The notes beneath the pieces are model-generated. The model searched no databases. It had not been told where the DNA came from and was given only the letters and a program-made list of their open reading frames with translations. Made by a program: the position numbers and the translations under genes. This document shows, in pieces, positions 25,802 to 35,288 of a DNA stretch of 64,000 bases. The stretch covers positions 4,154,001-4,218,000 of the forward strand of contig OZ246020.1 in assembly GCA_965230795.1 (NCBI GenBank). The letters are read 5' to 3'. Origin of the DNA: PZPK01 sp965230795 (GTDB lineage Bacteria > Pseudomonadota > Gammaproteobacteria > Pseudomonadales > Oleiphilaceae). How positions within the stretch are numbered: the first letter of the stretch is position 1; the number at the start of each line of letters is the position of its first letter.

Positions 25802-26410
25802 TTAACGTTGCCGTGCTTTGGGCAAGGACAGGTCAAAGCGAATCGCCACCAGTCTCGCCAGAATGGCCATCCCGGCCGAGACCAGCAAACTGAATTCTTC
25901 GTCGACTCCCAGGCTATGACAGCCGAGAAAGCTTATTCCCCCAATCAGCGCCGCTGAGGCATAAAAGTCTGCCCGCAGAATCATCGGTATTTCGCGTACC
26001 AACAGATCCCGAATCACGCCGCCTCCAGTTGCCGTCAATGCACTAATCATCAGCACACCCACCCAGCCCAACTGATATTCAATGGCCTTGGCGGCGCCAA
26101 TTGCCGCAAATACACCCAAGCCAACAGCATCGGCCAGTTTCACCCAGAAGAAATGTCTTTCGACGCGATGGGAAAAGAAAATCGCTACCAGCGCGCCCAT
26201 CAAACAGGTAAACAAATAACGCTGATCCACAAAGGCTGCCGGCGGCTCAATCCCCAGCAGTATGTCCCGCATCATGCCGCCGCCAACGCCGGTGGCAATA
26301 GCAAGCACGGTGATGCCGAGTATATCCAGACGGTACTTGGCGCCATCAAAGCCGCCTGACAGAGCGAACACAAAGACACCAAATAAATCGAGAATTAACA
26401 GCCAGTCCAT
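25802..26410 (-). CDS. TRIC-type cation channel family protein (UPF0126)
   Basis: 202 residues, six or seven predicted TM helices with the glycine-rich family motif SGGFDGAKYRLDILGITVLAIATGVGGGMMRDILLG repeated in the second half as GGGVIRDLLVREIP. Family members (E. coli YadS/YicG) form potassium-permeable trimeric channels related to eukaryotic TRIC. Length matches. A good AGGA ribosome site precedes the ATG. Membrane protein with probable role in cation balance. Confidence 0.92.
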   Translation of the reverse strand: MDWLLILDLFGVFVFALSGGFDGAKYRLDILGITVLAIATGVGGGMMRDILLGIEPPAAFVDQRYLFTCLMGALVAIFFSHRVERHFFWVKLADAVGLGVFAAIGAAKAIEYQLGWVGVLMISALTATGGGVIRDLLVREIPMILRADFYASAALIGGISFLGCHSLGVDEEFSLLVSAGMAILARLVAIRFDLSLPKARQR

Positions 26411-26453
26411 GGGTTCCTGCTTTGGGCAGTCAAGATATTATTGATTATCAGCT

Positions 26454-26945
26454 TTACCACCAGTGCTTACCGAACATCTCGGGGTTGGCCCAGAATTTTG
26501 CATTGTTCCAACTGCGAATGTGATTGTAGGTCGCGATGGCGTAGCTGTAGCAGATCAGCTCATCGTTTTCGTGCCGACACTCCAGCAGGCGTTTGAAACC
26601 CAGGGCTATAAAGTCCTGAAATTGCCACTCAGACTGACGGGATACGAATACGCAGATCTGCGCATTCAGCTGGTTACGGAGGGATCCCAACATTACCTCG
26701 AAATCCTTTTTTTGGGTGGCCACCGCAGGCAGCTCAACAATCACGAAGTCAGCATGCAGAGATGCCGTCTCTGAGATGACCTGCTCCACGCTATCACTAT
26801 TGAGCAAAACATGGCTCAAGGTATGTACCGGCATTCCATGCAAAGACTCGGGCAGTGTCTCGCCGAGGAACAGAATACTATCGGGCTGATGCTCGACAAT
26901 GAGATTAGATAAGGCGTCGTTAAGAGTCAGTTCAGTAAGAGACAT
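26454..26945 (-). CDS. DUF6231-like hypothetical protein
   Basis: 163 residues from the ATG at 26945 (AGG 6 nt upstream; a TTG at 26963 is also open). The C-terminus KFWANPEMFGKHWW and a Rossmann-like middle (DSILFLGETLPESLHG, ADFVIVELPAVATQKKDFEVMLGSLRNQL) are typical of this small family found in Pseudomonadales, named from memory. Soluble, function unknown. Follows the 90-aa DUF6482-like gene directly. Confidence 0.7.
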   Translation of the reverse strand: MSLTELTLNDALSNLIVEHQPDSILFLGETLPESLHGMPVHTLSHVLLNSDSVEQVISETASLHADFVIVELPAVATQKKDFEVMLGSLRNQLNAQICVFVSRQSEWQFQDFIALGFKRLLECRHENDELICYSYAIATYNHIRSWNNAKFWANPEMFGKHWW

Positions 26946-26959
26946 GTAGACCTGTGAAT

Positions 26960-27280
26960 TCAATTCTCTCTGGCAAGAGCCGGATACATTTCATATTTCA
27001 GCGGCAATTCCAGCAGGTTATCTTCTGCGACCGGATGGCCGATCATTTCATCATAGGCGCTGCGGTGGCAGAGTACCAGCGAACAGATCTTCAATGGCGC
27101 CAGCAGCTCGCGCATTTCGGTCAAACTGTTTCGCGTCAGATGCGAGCCATCCTCTTCGGCCAGCCAGCATTCCTCGCGTCCCAGAATGAGCGTCACACAG
27201 TACAGGGATGATTCAAGAGCATGGATACATACCTTGTCGATAGGTTGCATTTGTTCTAGAGAGGAAAGGGTCAATTTCAT
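26960..27280 (-). CDS. DUF6482-like small protein
   Basis: 106 residues from the ATG at 27280, where AGGAG lies 8 nt upstream (the frame from 27352 has no good site). Sequence begins MKLTLSSLEQMQPIDKVCIHALESSLYCVTLILG, matching a small family seen in Pseudomonas and relatives (name from memory). Two-layer alpha/beta by eye. Immediately upstream of the DUF6231-like gene, 14 bp away, so both are co-transcribed. Function unknown. Confidence 0.7.
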   Translation of the reverse strand: MKLTLSSLEQMQPIDKVCIHALESSLYCVTLILGREECWLAEEDGSHLTRNSLTEMRELLAPLKICSLVLCHRSAYDEMIGHPVAEDNLLELPLKYEMYPALAREN

Positions 27281-27335
27281 GGTATCGCTCCTGATCAAAA
27301 TCTTGGTTTGAATGCGATGAATAAATCCAAGAGAG

Positions 27336-27782
27336 CTAGCTCTGTAACACAAACACCCAAACGGACACGTGGCAGGCCAACACGATACGAGTCAGCCAGT
27401 CCCTCATCACAGCGAAGGCTTCCGGATAAACCGACAGCAAAAAACGTTGCTCTAACTGTCGAAGCATCACGAATCCGACAGCAAGCAGGGCTAAAGCAAT
27501 ATCCGGTACGACAAACGCGGCCAGCAAGCCTGTCAGACTTGCCCCGATACCACCCCACAGGATGGGACGGTAGGCATCGTGCAATTCAGATCGCAGTAGT
27601 ACCGCCGCCCACAGCAAGCCCCCGAGAAACGACAGAATCAGCGCACTGTAAATCACAAAGACGCTCACGAAGGTTTGTGCCGTGGCCTCTGGCAGTATCC
27701 ACACCAGGAAGGCGGGCCCCAGAAACGGTAACAAGCCCGCGTAACTCAGAAGGCGCACCAGTTCAAATATGGGCTTAGGCAT
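27336..27782 (-). CDS. DUF3429 membrane protein
   Basis: 148 residues from the ATG at 27782 (AGGAG 8 nt upstream; the reading frame opens at a GTG at 27788). Four to five TM segments: LLSYAGLLPFLGPAFLVWIL, TFVSVFVIYSALILSFLGGLLWAAVLL, ILWGGIGASLTGLLAAFVV, IALALLAVGFVML, with the DUF3429 signature YSALILSFLGGLLWAAVL. Integral membrane, function unknown. Confidence 0.9.
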   Translation of the reverse strand: MPKPIFELVRLLSYAGLLPFLGPAFLVWILPEATAQTFVSVFVIYSALILSFLGGLLWAAVLLRSELHDAYRPILWGGIGASLTGLLAAFVVPDIALALLAVGFVMLRQLEQRFLLSVYPEAFAVMRDWLTRIVLACHVSVWVFVLQS

Positions 27783-27968
27783 CTGCACTGCTCCTGTTTT
27801 CAGCTAGTCTTCTTTGGCAATACGCCGCAATCGTTCAAGTCGATCAACTGACATGCACAATCAGCGAGTCACGTGAAGGTGTCCAAGCTGGTAGCGAATT
27901 CACTATAATGATGCGCACTATCCTGGACGATAAACCGTCCATAGCACTCAACATCAGGACTCTTTGGC

Positions 27969-28919
27969 ATGATAATCGTAACAGGCGGCGCCGGTTTTAT
28001 TGGCAGCAATATCGTTCACGCACTCAATCAGCAGGGCATTCGCGACATACTGGTTGTAGATGACCTCGAAGACGGCACCAAGTTCGTTAACATTGCCGAT
28101 TGTGATATTGCCGACTACCTCGACAAGGATGAATTTATCGAGCGGGTATGGGCCGGCGAGAATTTCGGCCATGTCGAAGCGATTTTTCATGAGGGCGCCT
28201 GCTCATCCACTACCGAGTGGAACGGCAAATTCATGATGCAGAATAATTATCAGTACTCAAAGGATCTGCTGCACTACTGCGAAGAAAAGAGCATTCCTTT
28301 TATCTATGCATCGTCTGCCTCGGTCTACGGCGCCGGCCCGGTGTTCAAGGAATCACGGGAACATGAAAAGCCTCTCAATGTCTATGGCTACTCCAAGTTC
28401 CAGTTCGACCAATACGTACGACGTCTGCTCCCCAAACTGGATACACAGGTCGTTGGATTCCGCTACTTCAATGTATATGGGCCACGAGAGCAGCACAAAG
28501 GCTCGATGGCCAGTGTTGCCTACCACCTCAATGAACAGATCAAACAAGGCGAAAACCCCAAGCTTTTTGAGGGCTGTGATGGCTATCCGGATGGGGGTCA
28601 GAAGCGGGACTTTGTGTATGTGGGCGACGTCAGTGCGGTCAATTTGTGGAGCTGGCAGGAGCGCGCGCCTTCGGGCATCTACAACCTGGGAACCGGGCGA
28701 GCCGAACCCTTCAAGGCCGTGGCCGAAGCCGTGATCAATTATCACGGTCGTGGCCAGATCGAGTACATTCCGTTTCCTGACAAACTCAAGGGCCGTTACC
28801 AGAGCTTCACCGAGGCAGATATTGCCATGTTGCGGGCTGCCGGATATGAAGCCGAGTTCAAGACGGTTGCAGAAGGTGTGCAGGACTATATGCAATGGTT
28901 GAGCGCCGAGACTGAATAG
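27969..28919 (+). CDS. hldD: ADP-L-glycero-D-manno-heptose 6-epimerase
   Basis: 316 residues, family length about 310. It makes the L-glycero-D-manno heptose precursor of lipopolysaccharide inner core, acting in the cytosol with NADP. Hallmarks: [20 protein letters not shown] (nucleotide binding), [45 protein letters not shown], the catalytic [14 protein letters not shown] (YxxxK), and the [24 protein letters not shown] segment. A heptose-containing LPS core is therefore expected in this organism. AGGA 9 nt upstream. Confidence 0.96.
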   Translation: MIIVTGGAGFIGSNIVHALNQQGIRDILVVDDLEDGTKFVNIADCDIADYLDKDEFIERVWAGENFGHVEAIFHEGACSSTTEWNGKFMMQNNYQYSKDLLHYCEEKSIPFIYASSASVYGAGPVFKESREHEKPLNVYGYSKFQFDQYVRRLLPKLDTQVVGFRYFNVYGPREQHKGSMASVAYHLNEQIKQGENPKLFEGCDGYPDGGQKRDFVYVGDVSAVNLWSWQERAPSGIYNLGTGRAEPFKAVAEAVINYHGRGQIEYIPFPDKLKGRYQSFTEADIAMLRAAGYEAEFKTVAEGVQDYMQWLSAETE

Positions 28920-28933
28920 ACGTCGAATAGCAC

Positions 28934-29440
28934 TCAGTGCGGAAATGCCTGTTGATATTCCGACAGGCTTCGCAGCAGGAAACGCAGCTCCGGCGCCAGC
29001 TGGTCCGGAGCAATTCGATCCAGCAGATTCTTGATTTCAAGACCCAGTTCGGTATCCCCCAAAATCGTCAACCGTCGCTGAAAAAACAGGGTATCCGGAT
29101 CCACATTCCCGGCAGCCAGACTGACAAAACTTTGCACCTCTCCGCGGATGCATACGTCGAATTGCTGGACGCTTGATACGACGATTTTATCGTTCTCACC
29201 CAAGGTAAAACTCCAGCTCAGTTGCAGATCACTCACCAGAACCTGCAACCACCGCCCCCTCAAACAATCGGCATCACCGGCTTTTACCACCTCCACCAGC
29301 AAGGGCTGCAGCAGATGCGCCAGTATGGATTGATGCACAATCGCCGGCATGTTTGCCAAGGGTTTCAAAGCCAGCAGCGGGAGCTTTCCCATTTGCTGCC
29401 GGTGGAAATCAAGCAGTCCACGACCGAGCGTTCCAATCAT
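28934..29440 (-). CDS. ubiT: SCP2 domain protein UbiT (anaerobic ubiquinone biosynthesis)
   Basis: 168 residues, SCP2 lipid-binding fold: PLLVEVVKAGDADCLRGRWLQVLVSDLQLSWSFTL and FVSLAAGNVDPDTLFFQRRLTILGDTELGLEIKNLLDRI (D.DTLFFQRRL is a strong family mark). In E. coli, UbiT works with UbiU and UbiV to make ubiquinone without oxygen, probably as the lipid carrier. It is divergent from ubiUV across 160 bp, the standard arrangement. Start chosen as the only ATG in frame with a plausible site. Confidence 0.92.
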   Translation of the reverse strand: MIGTLGRGLLDFHRQQMGKLPLLALKPLANMPAIVHQSILAHLLQPLLVEVVKAGDADCLRGRWLQVLVSDLQLSWSFTLGENDKIVVSSVQQFDVCIRGEVQSFVSLAAGNVDPDTLFFQRRLTILGDTELGLEIKNLLDRIAPDQLAPELRFLLRSLSEYQQAFPH

Positions 29441-29570
29441 AATCGGGTCTCACTGTTTACCAGCTTAAAACCTGCACTATAGTGACTGTGAGGTAGTAGC
29501 CGCCATACCCTCTTCGGGGCACCCATTAATGGGAATAGTCAGGAAGTCACGCGAACCGACACAATACGTC

Positions 29571-29591
29571 CCCTGTATTGACTTAACAGGG
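29571..29591. promoter_or_regulatory. Inverted repeat in the ubiT-ubiU intergenic region
   Basis: CCCTGT, 9-nt spacer, ACAGGG: an exact 6-bp palindrome just before the ubiU ribosome site (AGGG before ATG at 29600). It could be an operator or 5' hairpin; it is not an FNR box. Confidence 0.3.
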
Positions 29592-29599
29592 CTCTTGCT

Positions 29600-30595
29600 A
29601 TGGAACTGGTCTGTCCTGCCGGTAGTCTGGCTGCTCTCGATTGCGCCATCGAGGCCGGTGCCGATGCCATATATATGGGACTCAATGACGAAACCAATGC
29701 TCGCCATTTTGCAGGTCTCAACCTGAAAAACACCCAGGTTCAGGAAGCCATCGAACGCGCCCGGACCCATGGCCGCAAGATTTTTCTGGCACTGAATACC
29801 TATGCCCAGACCTACAACTGGGACAAGTGGCGCGACGCCGTCGATCTGGCGGCAGAACTCGGCGTTGACGCACTGATCTGCGCCGATATCGGTGTTATGG
29901 ACTACGCCACACGCCAGCATCCTTCACTCAAGCTACACCTCTCGGTGCAGGCCTCTGCCACCAACACTGAAGCTCTGCGGTTTTATCGCAGCAACTTTAA
30001 CGTCCAGCGTGCGGTATTGCCGCGGGTACTGTCTCTAAAACAGGTTGCCCAGCTAGCCAAGGACAGCCCCGTGGATCTGGAAGTATTTGCCTTTGGTTCC
30101 CTGTGTATCATGGCCGAGGGACGCTGCTTTCTATCCTCTTACCTGACGGACGAATCACCTAATAGCTGTGGTGCCTGTTCACCTGCCAAAGCCGTGCGCT
30201 GGCAGGAAACCACGGCAGGACTGGAATCCCGACTCAATAATGTGCTGATCGACCGCTTTGCTGCAAACGAAGCTGCCGGCTATCCAACACTCTGCAAAGG
30301 TCGCTTTGAAGTCGATGGCAAAATATCCCACGCCCTTGAAGAGCCGACCAGCCTGAACACCCTGGCTTTGATTCCAGATCTGCACCAGCTCAATATTCGT
30401 GCAGTCAAAATTGAAGGCCGCCAACGCAGCCCCGCCTATGTCCGCCAAGTCGTAAGTACCTGGCGACAAGCCCTGGATACCTATGCCCGATCACCGTCTG
30501 AATTTCGCGTACGTCAGCACTGGCAGCGAGCCCTTGCCAGTGTTTCTGAAGGCGCACATACCACTCTTGGCGCCTATGAAAGGAGTTGGCAATGA
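29600..30595 (+). CDS. ubiU: Oxygen-independent ubiquinone hydroxylase subunit UbiU
   Basis: 331 residues, U32 peptidase-like family (E. coli YhbU, 331). Forms a heterodimer with UbiV, each subunit with a [4Fe-4S] cluster, to hydroxylate the ubiquinone ring with no O2, using prephenate as oxygen donor. The conserved cysteine cluster is visible as [36 protein letters not shown], with a fourth Cys later (TLCKGRFEV). [30 protein letters not shown] is the family start. Overlaps ubiV by 4 bp. Confidence 0.96.
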   Translation: MELVCPAGSLAALDCAIEAGADAIYMGLNDETNARHFAGLNLKNTQVQEAIERARTHGRKIFLALNTYAQTYNWDKWRDAVDLAAELGVDALICADIGVMDYATRQHPSLKLHLSVQASATNTEALRFYRSNFNVQRAVLPRVLSLKQVAQLAKDSPVDLEVFAFGSLCIMAEGRCFLSSYLTDESPNSCGACSPAKAVRWQETTAGLESRLNNVLIDRFAANEAAGYPTLCKGRFEVDGKISHALEEPTSLNTLALIPDLHQLNIRAVKIEGRQRSPAYVRQVVSTWRQALDTYARSPSEFRVRQHWQRALASVSEGAHTTLGAYERSWQ

Positions 30596-31497
30596 AGCTC
30601 TCCCTGGGTCCAATCACCTACTTCTGGCCTCGCCAGCAGGTACTGGATTTCTATGCTGATTTGATCGATAGCCCGATCGACATCGTCTATCTGGGCGAAA
30701 CCGTCTGTTCAAAGCGTCGGGAGTTGCGACCCGCAGACTGGTTGGATATCGCGGACGTTCTCAGCGCAGCAGGGAAAGAGGTGGTACTGTCCACGCTCGG
30801 GCTCATCATGTCCGCTTCGGAACTCAGTGCCCTGCGCAGTCTCTGTGACAATTCGGCCTGTCATATCGAAGCCAATGACATAGCTGCCGCGAATCTACTA
30901 GCAGAGCGCCATATCCCCTTTGTCGCCGGGGCTAACCTCAATATCTACAGCCATGAAAGCCTTCAGTTTCTTCATGCCAAGGGCGCATATCGCTGGCAAG
31001 CGCCCGTTGAAATGTCCAAATATTCCCTGCAAAAGTTGCTGACAGGCGCAAACTTGAACATCGAAACCGAAGTCCTCGCCTATGGTCATCTCCCTTTGGC
31101 CTATTCGGCCCGCTGCTTTACCGCCCGTCACCTGTCCCTGCCCAAGGATGACTGTCAGTTCAGCTGTATCCAGTACCCGGAGGGACTGCTTTTGAACAGC
31201 CAGGAAGGACAGCACCTCTTCACCATAAATGGGATACAGACCCAGTCCGCCGCCATCTACAATCTGATCGGTGAACTGCCGTTCATGAGAAAAATAGGTG
31301 TCTCTATCTGTCGTGTCAGTCCCCGCGCCAGAGCAAACGGTGAAATACTCAGGCAGTTCCGGCAGGCCATTGATGAACCCGAGTCGCAGATTCCACTGAA
31401 CAATCTCTCCGAGCCGGGTGACCGCTCCGATACTGAATGCAACGGCTATTGGTATGGTCAGGCGGGCATGCTGGAACTTCATGACCATGACTACTGA
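30592..31497 (+). CDS. ubiV: Oxygen-independent ubiquinone hydroxylase subunit UbiV
   Basis: 301 residues from the ATG at 30592 (AAGGAG 6-7 nt upstream; an in-frame TTG lies at 30586). Start [24 protein letters not shown] and the cysteine set in [30 protein letters not shown] match UbiV (E. coli YhbV, 292). Partner of UbiU; together with UbiT gives anaerobic quinone supply for the nar system encoded 17 kb away. The next gene starts inside its last codons. Confidence 0.96.
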   Translation: MKLSLGPITYFWPRQQVLDFYADLIDSPIDIVYLGETVCSKRRELRPADWLDIADVLSAAGKEVVLSTLGLIMSASELSALRSLCDNSACHIEANDIAAANLLAERHIPFVAGANLNIYSHESLQFLHAKGAYRWQAPVEMSKYSLQKLLTGANLNIETEVLAYGHLPLAYSARCFTARHLSLPKDDCQFSCIQYPEGLLLNSQEGQHLFTINGIQTQSAAIYNLIGELPFMRKIGVSICRVSPRARANGEILRQFRQAIDEPESQIPLNNLSEPGDRSDTECNGYWYGQAGMLELHDHDY

Positions 31498-32401
31498 TAG
31501 CCAGCAGCCACCCTATCTGTCTCTGGGCCGATTCCTGCAACAACGATATGGCGAAAAGGTCCACAAGATCAGTATCAATGCCGCCTTCACCTGTCCCAAT
31601 CGGGATGGCTCGCGGGGAATAGGAGGTTGCACCTTCTGCAACAATCGATCGTTCAGTCCGATAAGCAAACAGCTACCCGCCGTCTCGACACAGATTGATG
31701 CCGGCAAAGCCGTCATTCGTCGCCGAACTGGCGCCAAAAAGTATTTGGCATATTTTCAGTCGTACACCAATACCTATGCCGACCTGGCGACACTGCGTGC
31801 GCTGTATGATCAGGCGCTGGCTGAACCCGATGTGATCGGACTGACGATTGGAACCCGGCCGGACTGTGTGCCTGATACGGTACTTGATTTACTCTGCGAG
31901 TATCGGGATCAGGGTAAGGAAATCTGGCTGGAGCTGGGATTGCAAAGCGCCTTTGACGCCAGTCTCGCAAGGGTTAACCGCGGACATGGCTTCGCCGAAT
32001 ACCAGGATGCCCTGATCAGAGCCCGGTCACGAGGCTTGCAGGTCTGTACCCACTTGATCGTCGGGCTACCCGGCGAACGGGCGGAAGACAGCCTGGAATC
32101 TCTGAATCGAGTACTCGCACTCGGAGTGGATGGTCTCAAGATTCACCCTTTGCATGTGGTCAAAGGTACGCAACTGGCGCGAGAGTGGTCGCGAGGTGTT
32201 TATGAGCCTTTGCAGCAGGAGCGCTACGTCCAAGTCGTCACCGACATGCTGAATCAAACTCCGGAACATGTTGTGATTCACAGAATCACCGGCACGGCAG
32301 CGGCCGATCTACTGCTTGCCCCTGAATGGTGTGAACACAAATGGCCGGTTATTAATGCCATCCACCGAAATCTGGCTGATTCAAAGACCGTTTATGGCTA
32401 A
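31487..32401 (+). CDS. Radical SAM protein, YhcC family
   Basis: 304 residues from the ATG at 31487, or 306 from 31481; both lie inside the end of ubiV. The radical SAM iron-sulfur motif is the YhcC/TIGR01212 type, [16 protein letters not shown] (C-x10-C-x2-C), preceded by [10 protein letters not shown]. Further marks: [61 protein letters not shown]. Family function is unsettled. Its overlap with ubiV suggests co-expression with quinone or anaerobic metabolism genes. Confidence 0.9.
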   Translation: MTTDSQQPPYLSLGRFLQQRYGEKVHKISINAAFTCPNRDGSRGIGGCTFCNNRSFSPISKQLPAVSTQIDAGKAVIRRRTGAKKYLAYFQSYTNTYADLATLRALYDQALAEPDVIGLTIGTRPDCVPDTVLDLLCEYRDQGKEIWLELGLQSAFDASLARVNRGHGFAEYQDALIRARSRGLQVCTHLIVGLPGERAEDSLESLNRVLALGVDGLKIHPLHVVKGTQLAREWSRGVYEPLQQERYVQVVTDMLNQTPEHVVIHRITGTAAADLLLAPEWCEHKWPVINAIHRNLADSKTVYG

Positions 32402-32435
32402 TGCGATTGCTGAAACCAAAAAGGATATTACCAAC

Positions 32436-32897
32436 TTACTGGACCTGTTCACACTCAAGCTTGCATTTCAAGTTCTCCAGCGCCAATGCTGACATTTGCT
32501 TCATACGCCGAGCCAGCAATGGCATCAGCAAGCGACTGATACCCTGGGTTTGATAGCTCAGGGTGCGGGTAAAACGGGTTCCTTCTTTTGTTGGCACCAG
32601 ATCGTAACGTATCCGCAACCAGCCATCTGACATTTGGCCTCGCACCTGCCATTGTTTGGCTTCGTCAGCAATCTCAACTTTATAGCGGGTTTGCCGCCTC
32701 AGATTGATCGGTAAGGGAGACAAGGGCTGGACTTCAATCTCTTCATCAAAACCATCTCCCACTTCCAGGTGCTCGACCTCTGCCGTGGCCGACAGTGAAT
32801 TTGGATGCCATTCACGCCAACGCCAGGGCTGGGTAACATAGGCATAGATGGTTTCTGGAGAACAGGCGATATCTAGCACATTCTTTAGTTCGGCCAT
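32436..32897 (-). CDS. SRPBCC (START/polyketide cyclase-like) domain protein
   Basis: 153 residues. MAELKNVLDIACSPETIYAYVTQPWRWREWHPNSLSA and the closing helix (ISRLLMPLLARRMKQMSALALENLKCKLE) match the SRPBCC small-molecule binding fold. It may bind lipid or hydrophobic ligand; substrate unknown. Followed by the Na+/H+ antiporter gene upstream on the same strand at 13 bp, so they may share a transcript. Good AGGA ribosome site. Confidence 0.85.
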   Translation of the reverse strand: MAELKNVLDIACSPETIYAYVTQPWRWREWHPNSLSATAEVEHLEVGDGFDEEIEVQPLSPLPINLRRQTRYKVEIADEAKQWQVRGQMSDGWLRIRYDLVPTKEGTRFTRTLSYQTQGISRLLMPLLARRMKQMSALALENLKCKLECEQVQ

Positions 32898-32910
32898 AGC
32901 AATTTGTCCT

Positions 32911-34098
32911 TTAAGCCTGCTTCCGGTTGAGATGACGGTTCAATACCAGATAGCCAACGATTCCGGACGCTATGGAGCCGAGTAAAATACCCAAACGCTC
33001 ATCAAACATCTGGTTCACGCCACTTTCCTCAAAAGCCAGGGAGCCGATGAACAAACTCATGGTAAAGCCGATCCCGCACAGGGCTGCAGTACCATAAAGC
33101 CCGGTCCAACTCATATCTTTGGGCAATGCGGCCAGGCGACACTTGATGGCCAACCAGCAAAAACCAAAGATACCCACCTGTTTGCCGACAAACAGCCCCA
33201 ATGCGATGCCCAGGGGTACTCCATGCAGAACCTGATCCACCCCAATCCCTCGCAGGTTCAGGCCCGCATTAGCGAAGGCAAAAACTGGTAAGACAAAAAA
33301 TGTCACTGCCGAGTGTAAATCATGTTCCATATCTTTCAGGGGGGAGAAATTGGGGTTAACCCGTGATCGCATGGGAATAAACATGGCAAGCAATACCCCT
33401 GCGAGTGTAGCATGCACTCCCGATTTCAGCATGGCGGTCCACATGACGATGCCGATCATCAGGTACAGACTGCGCGCCTCCATGCCCTTGCGATTGAGAA
33501 TGAACAAAATTGGAATACAGACCGCCACCACCACCAGGGCGGTGGTGGAGATCTTGGAGGTGTAGAACACGGCAATAATGATGATTGCGCCGATGTCGTC
33601 AAAAATCGCCAGCGAGGTCAGGAATACTTTCATGGAGTTGGGGACCTTGGAGCCCAACAGCATCAATACCCCAAGAGCAAAAGCGATATCCGTTGCGGCG
33701 GGAATCGCCCAGCCTTCTATCGCAAAAGAATCACCCCAATTGAAGTAAACATACACCAATGCCGGGAAGGCCATCCCACCTACAGCACCGATAGCCGGAA
33801 GGATGATATTGCGCGGATCTGAGAGATCACCTTCGAGCATTTCGCGCTTGAGCTCCAGGCCCACCAGAAAAAAGAAAATGGCCATCAGACCATCGTTGAT
33901 CCACAACAGCAGGGGTTTGTCGATCCCCAAGGCACCAACGCGAATTTCGACGGGCGTCGAGAGCAACAAATCATAAATGTAAGAGAGCGGAGTATTGGCA
34001 AACACAATGGCCAGAACGGCCGCCAGAAACAGCAGGATGCCACCTGCCGATTCCATTTTGAAAAACTCACTGACTACCGATTTTTCCTGCTGAGACAT
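32911..34098 (-). CDS. nhaA: Na+/H+ antiporter NhaA
   Basis: 395 residues, normal length. It exchanges cytoplasmic Na+ for H+ at the inner membrane. Family marks: LLLWINDGLMAIFFFLVGLELKREMLEGDL, AATDIAFALGVLMLLGSKVP, and the two adjacent aspartates in LAIFDDIGAIIIIAVFY that carry the ions. Twelve TM helices expected. Fits a marine or saline lifestyle. GAGGAAG ribosome site precedes the ATG. Confidence 0.96.
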   Translation of the reverse strand: MSQQEKSVVSEFFKMESAGGILLFLAAVLAIVFANTPLSYIYDLLLSTPVEIRVGALGIDKPLLLWINDGLMAIFFFLVGLELKREMLEGDLSDPRNIILPAIGAVGGMAFPALVYVYFNWGDSFAIEGWAIPAATDIAFALGVLMLLGSKVPNSMKVFLTSLAIFDDIGAIIIIAVFYTSKISTTALVVVAVCIPILFILNRKGMEARSLYLMIGIVMWTAMLKSGVHATLAGVLLAMFIPMRSRVNPNFSPLKDMEHDLHSAVTFFVLPVFAFANAGLNLRGIGVDQVLHGVPLGIALGLFVGKQVGIFGFCWLAIKCRLAALPKDMSWTGLYGTAALCGIGFTMSLFIGSLAFEESGVNQMFDERLGILLGSIASGIVGYLVLNRHLNRKQA

Positions 34099-34152
34099 GG
34101 AGTTAGCACTTCCTCATAGTATTGGGATCACGCTGAGCGATGCTAGCATGTT

Positions 34153-34881
34153 TTAAGGCCCCGGCGGAGCAAAATCGTTTTCAGTATCGCAGCTCGCCGC
34201 ATGCACCATAGCATAGGGCTCAGCCGCTGACATGACTTGCGAGGCAAACAGGACGGGCAAAAAAGCAGTCTCAATGCCCGCATGTTCCAGTACCCTCGCG
34301 GTCCAGGTGTTACAGGTATATAAGGCGTGGTAAGAACCGCTACCAGGGAAAAACATACTATCTCCATAGATGCCCGGCCCCAGAGATTTCAGGCTACCGT
34401 TTCCCGCTTTGAAGCTTCTGCGAATGCTATTCAGTATAGGTTCAAGGCTTTCCTGGGACAGACACAAAGCGAGTATCGGGCTATAGGGAAAGGCTTTATC
34501 AGGATCCATTCTCAACCCCACCACATGCATCACGGTACTTGTTGGCCAGAACAAAGCCGCAATCGCTTTGGCGGTGCTGAGTTCCTCCGCCCTGTAAAAG
34601 TCCTCATCCCCCCAGCCAAACTCAATCCACTTTGCTTTCGGAAAAAACCGCTGTAATTCGGGAATGCGCTCAAACACCAGCTCGGCAGAGAGTGTCAGAC
34701 TGGTATGCCATTGGTGTCGCGTTACCCAGAGTTGTGAGGCTGGACCGATCCGTTCCAAACCATCTGAGTTCGGAGCATTATCAGCTGGAACGGATGCACA
34801 GGCCGGTAAATGCAGACAGACAAACACCACCAGCCCTGCGGCTCCCAGTCGCTTCCAGAAAGGCTCCCATACCTCCATCAT
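34153..34881 (-). CDS. DUF2459 lipoprotein
   Basis: 242 residues. Lipobox LPAC (MMEVWEPFWKRLGAAGLVVFVCLHLPAC), then the DUF2459 core: VTRHQWHTSLTLSAELVFERIPELQRFFPKAKWIEFGWGDEDFYR, TCNTWTARVLEHAGI. The C-x-x-W and H-x-W-H residues suggest a peptidase-like (NlpC/P60-type) fold; the family is sometimes annotated as a TIGR02117 protein. Start at the ATG pair at 34881/34878; ribosome site weak. It is anchored in a membrane and faces the periplasm. Confidence 0.87.
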   Translation of the reverse strand: MMEVWEPFWKRLGAAGLVVFVCLHLPACASVPADNAPNSDGLERIGPASQLWVTRHQWHTSLTLSAELVFERIPELQRFFPKAKWIEFGWGDEDFYRAEELSTAKAIAALFWPTSTVMHVVGLRMDPDKAFPYSPILALCLSQESLEPILNSIRRSFKAGNGSLKSLGPGIYGDSMFFPGSGSYHALYTCNTWTARVLEHAGIETAFLPVLFASQVMSAAEPYAMVHAASCDTENDFAPPGP

Positions 34882-35099
34882 GCCCCCATCAAATCTCCTG
34901 TTGTACCTGACATCCAGAGACGCCTCGTTGGCGCACTGGTGTCAGTTATTTTTTTGACTGGCGCGCCTTTTGTCCCCTCGGGCACTCCGCGTTTCACCAG
35001 AAAAACTGCCGTTTTCCAGGCCTCGCCTGCAATTCGGTTTTTACTCAAGCCCGAAATGCCGTAAAATAGGAGGCCGTAATTCTCAACTCAGGCGTTATT

Positions 35100-35279
35100 A
35101 TGTCCTCCAAATCCAAAAACAAAGCCCCCGCAGCAACAGAAACCTCCGCATCCATTGAAGAACAAACCAAAGCATTTCTCGCCTCAGGCGGTAAAATCCA
35201 GGAAATCGATACCGGCGTATCCGGCCAGCAAAACGTATCCGGTCCGCGACACATCAGCCTCGGCAACAGATCCCGATAA
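35100..35279 (+). CDS. SutA-like small protein
   Basis: 59 residues (below a 60-residue cutoff, so easy to miss). MSSKSKNKAP..., then IEEQTKAFLASGGKIQEIDTGVSGQ, which matches the C-terminal part of Pseudomonas aeruginosa SutA (EFLSRGGKVQEIEP) as I recall it. SutA is a small RNA-polymerase-binding factor that raises transcription of housekeeping genes in slow growth. Here the acidic N-terminal half of SutA is missing, so this is a short version or an unrelated protein with the same tail. Weak ribosome site AGGCG; stop at 35277. Confidence 0.6.
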   Translation: MSSKSKNKAPAATETSASIEEQTKAFLASGGKIQEIDTGVSGQQNVSGPRHISLGNRSR

Positions 35280-35288
35280 AACGGTTTA

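Noticed and set aside
27834..27848. FNR-like TTCAAGTCGATCAA before hldD
   Set aside because: Only about 8 of 10 matching, and the LPS gene has no reason to be FNR controlled; judged chance.
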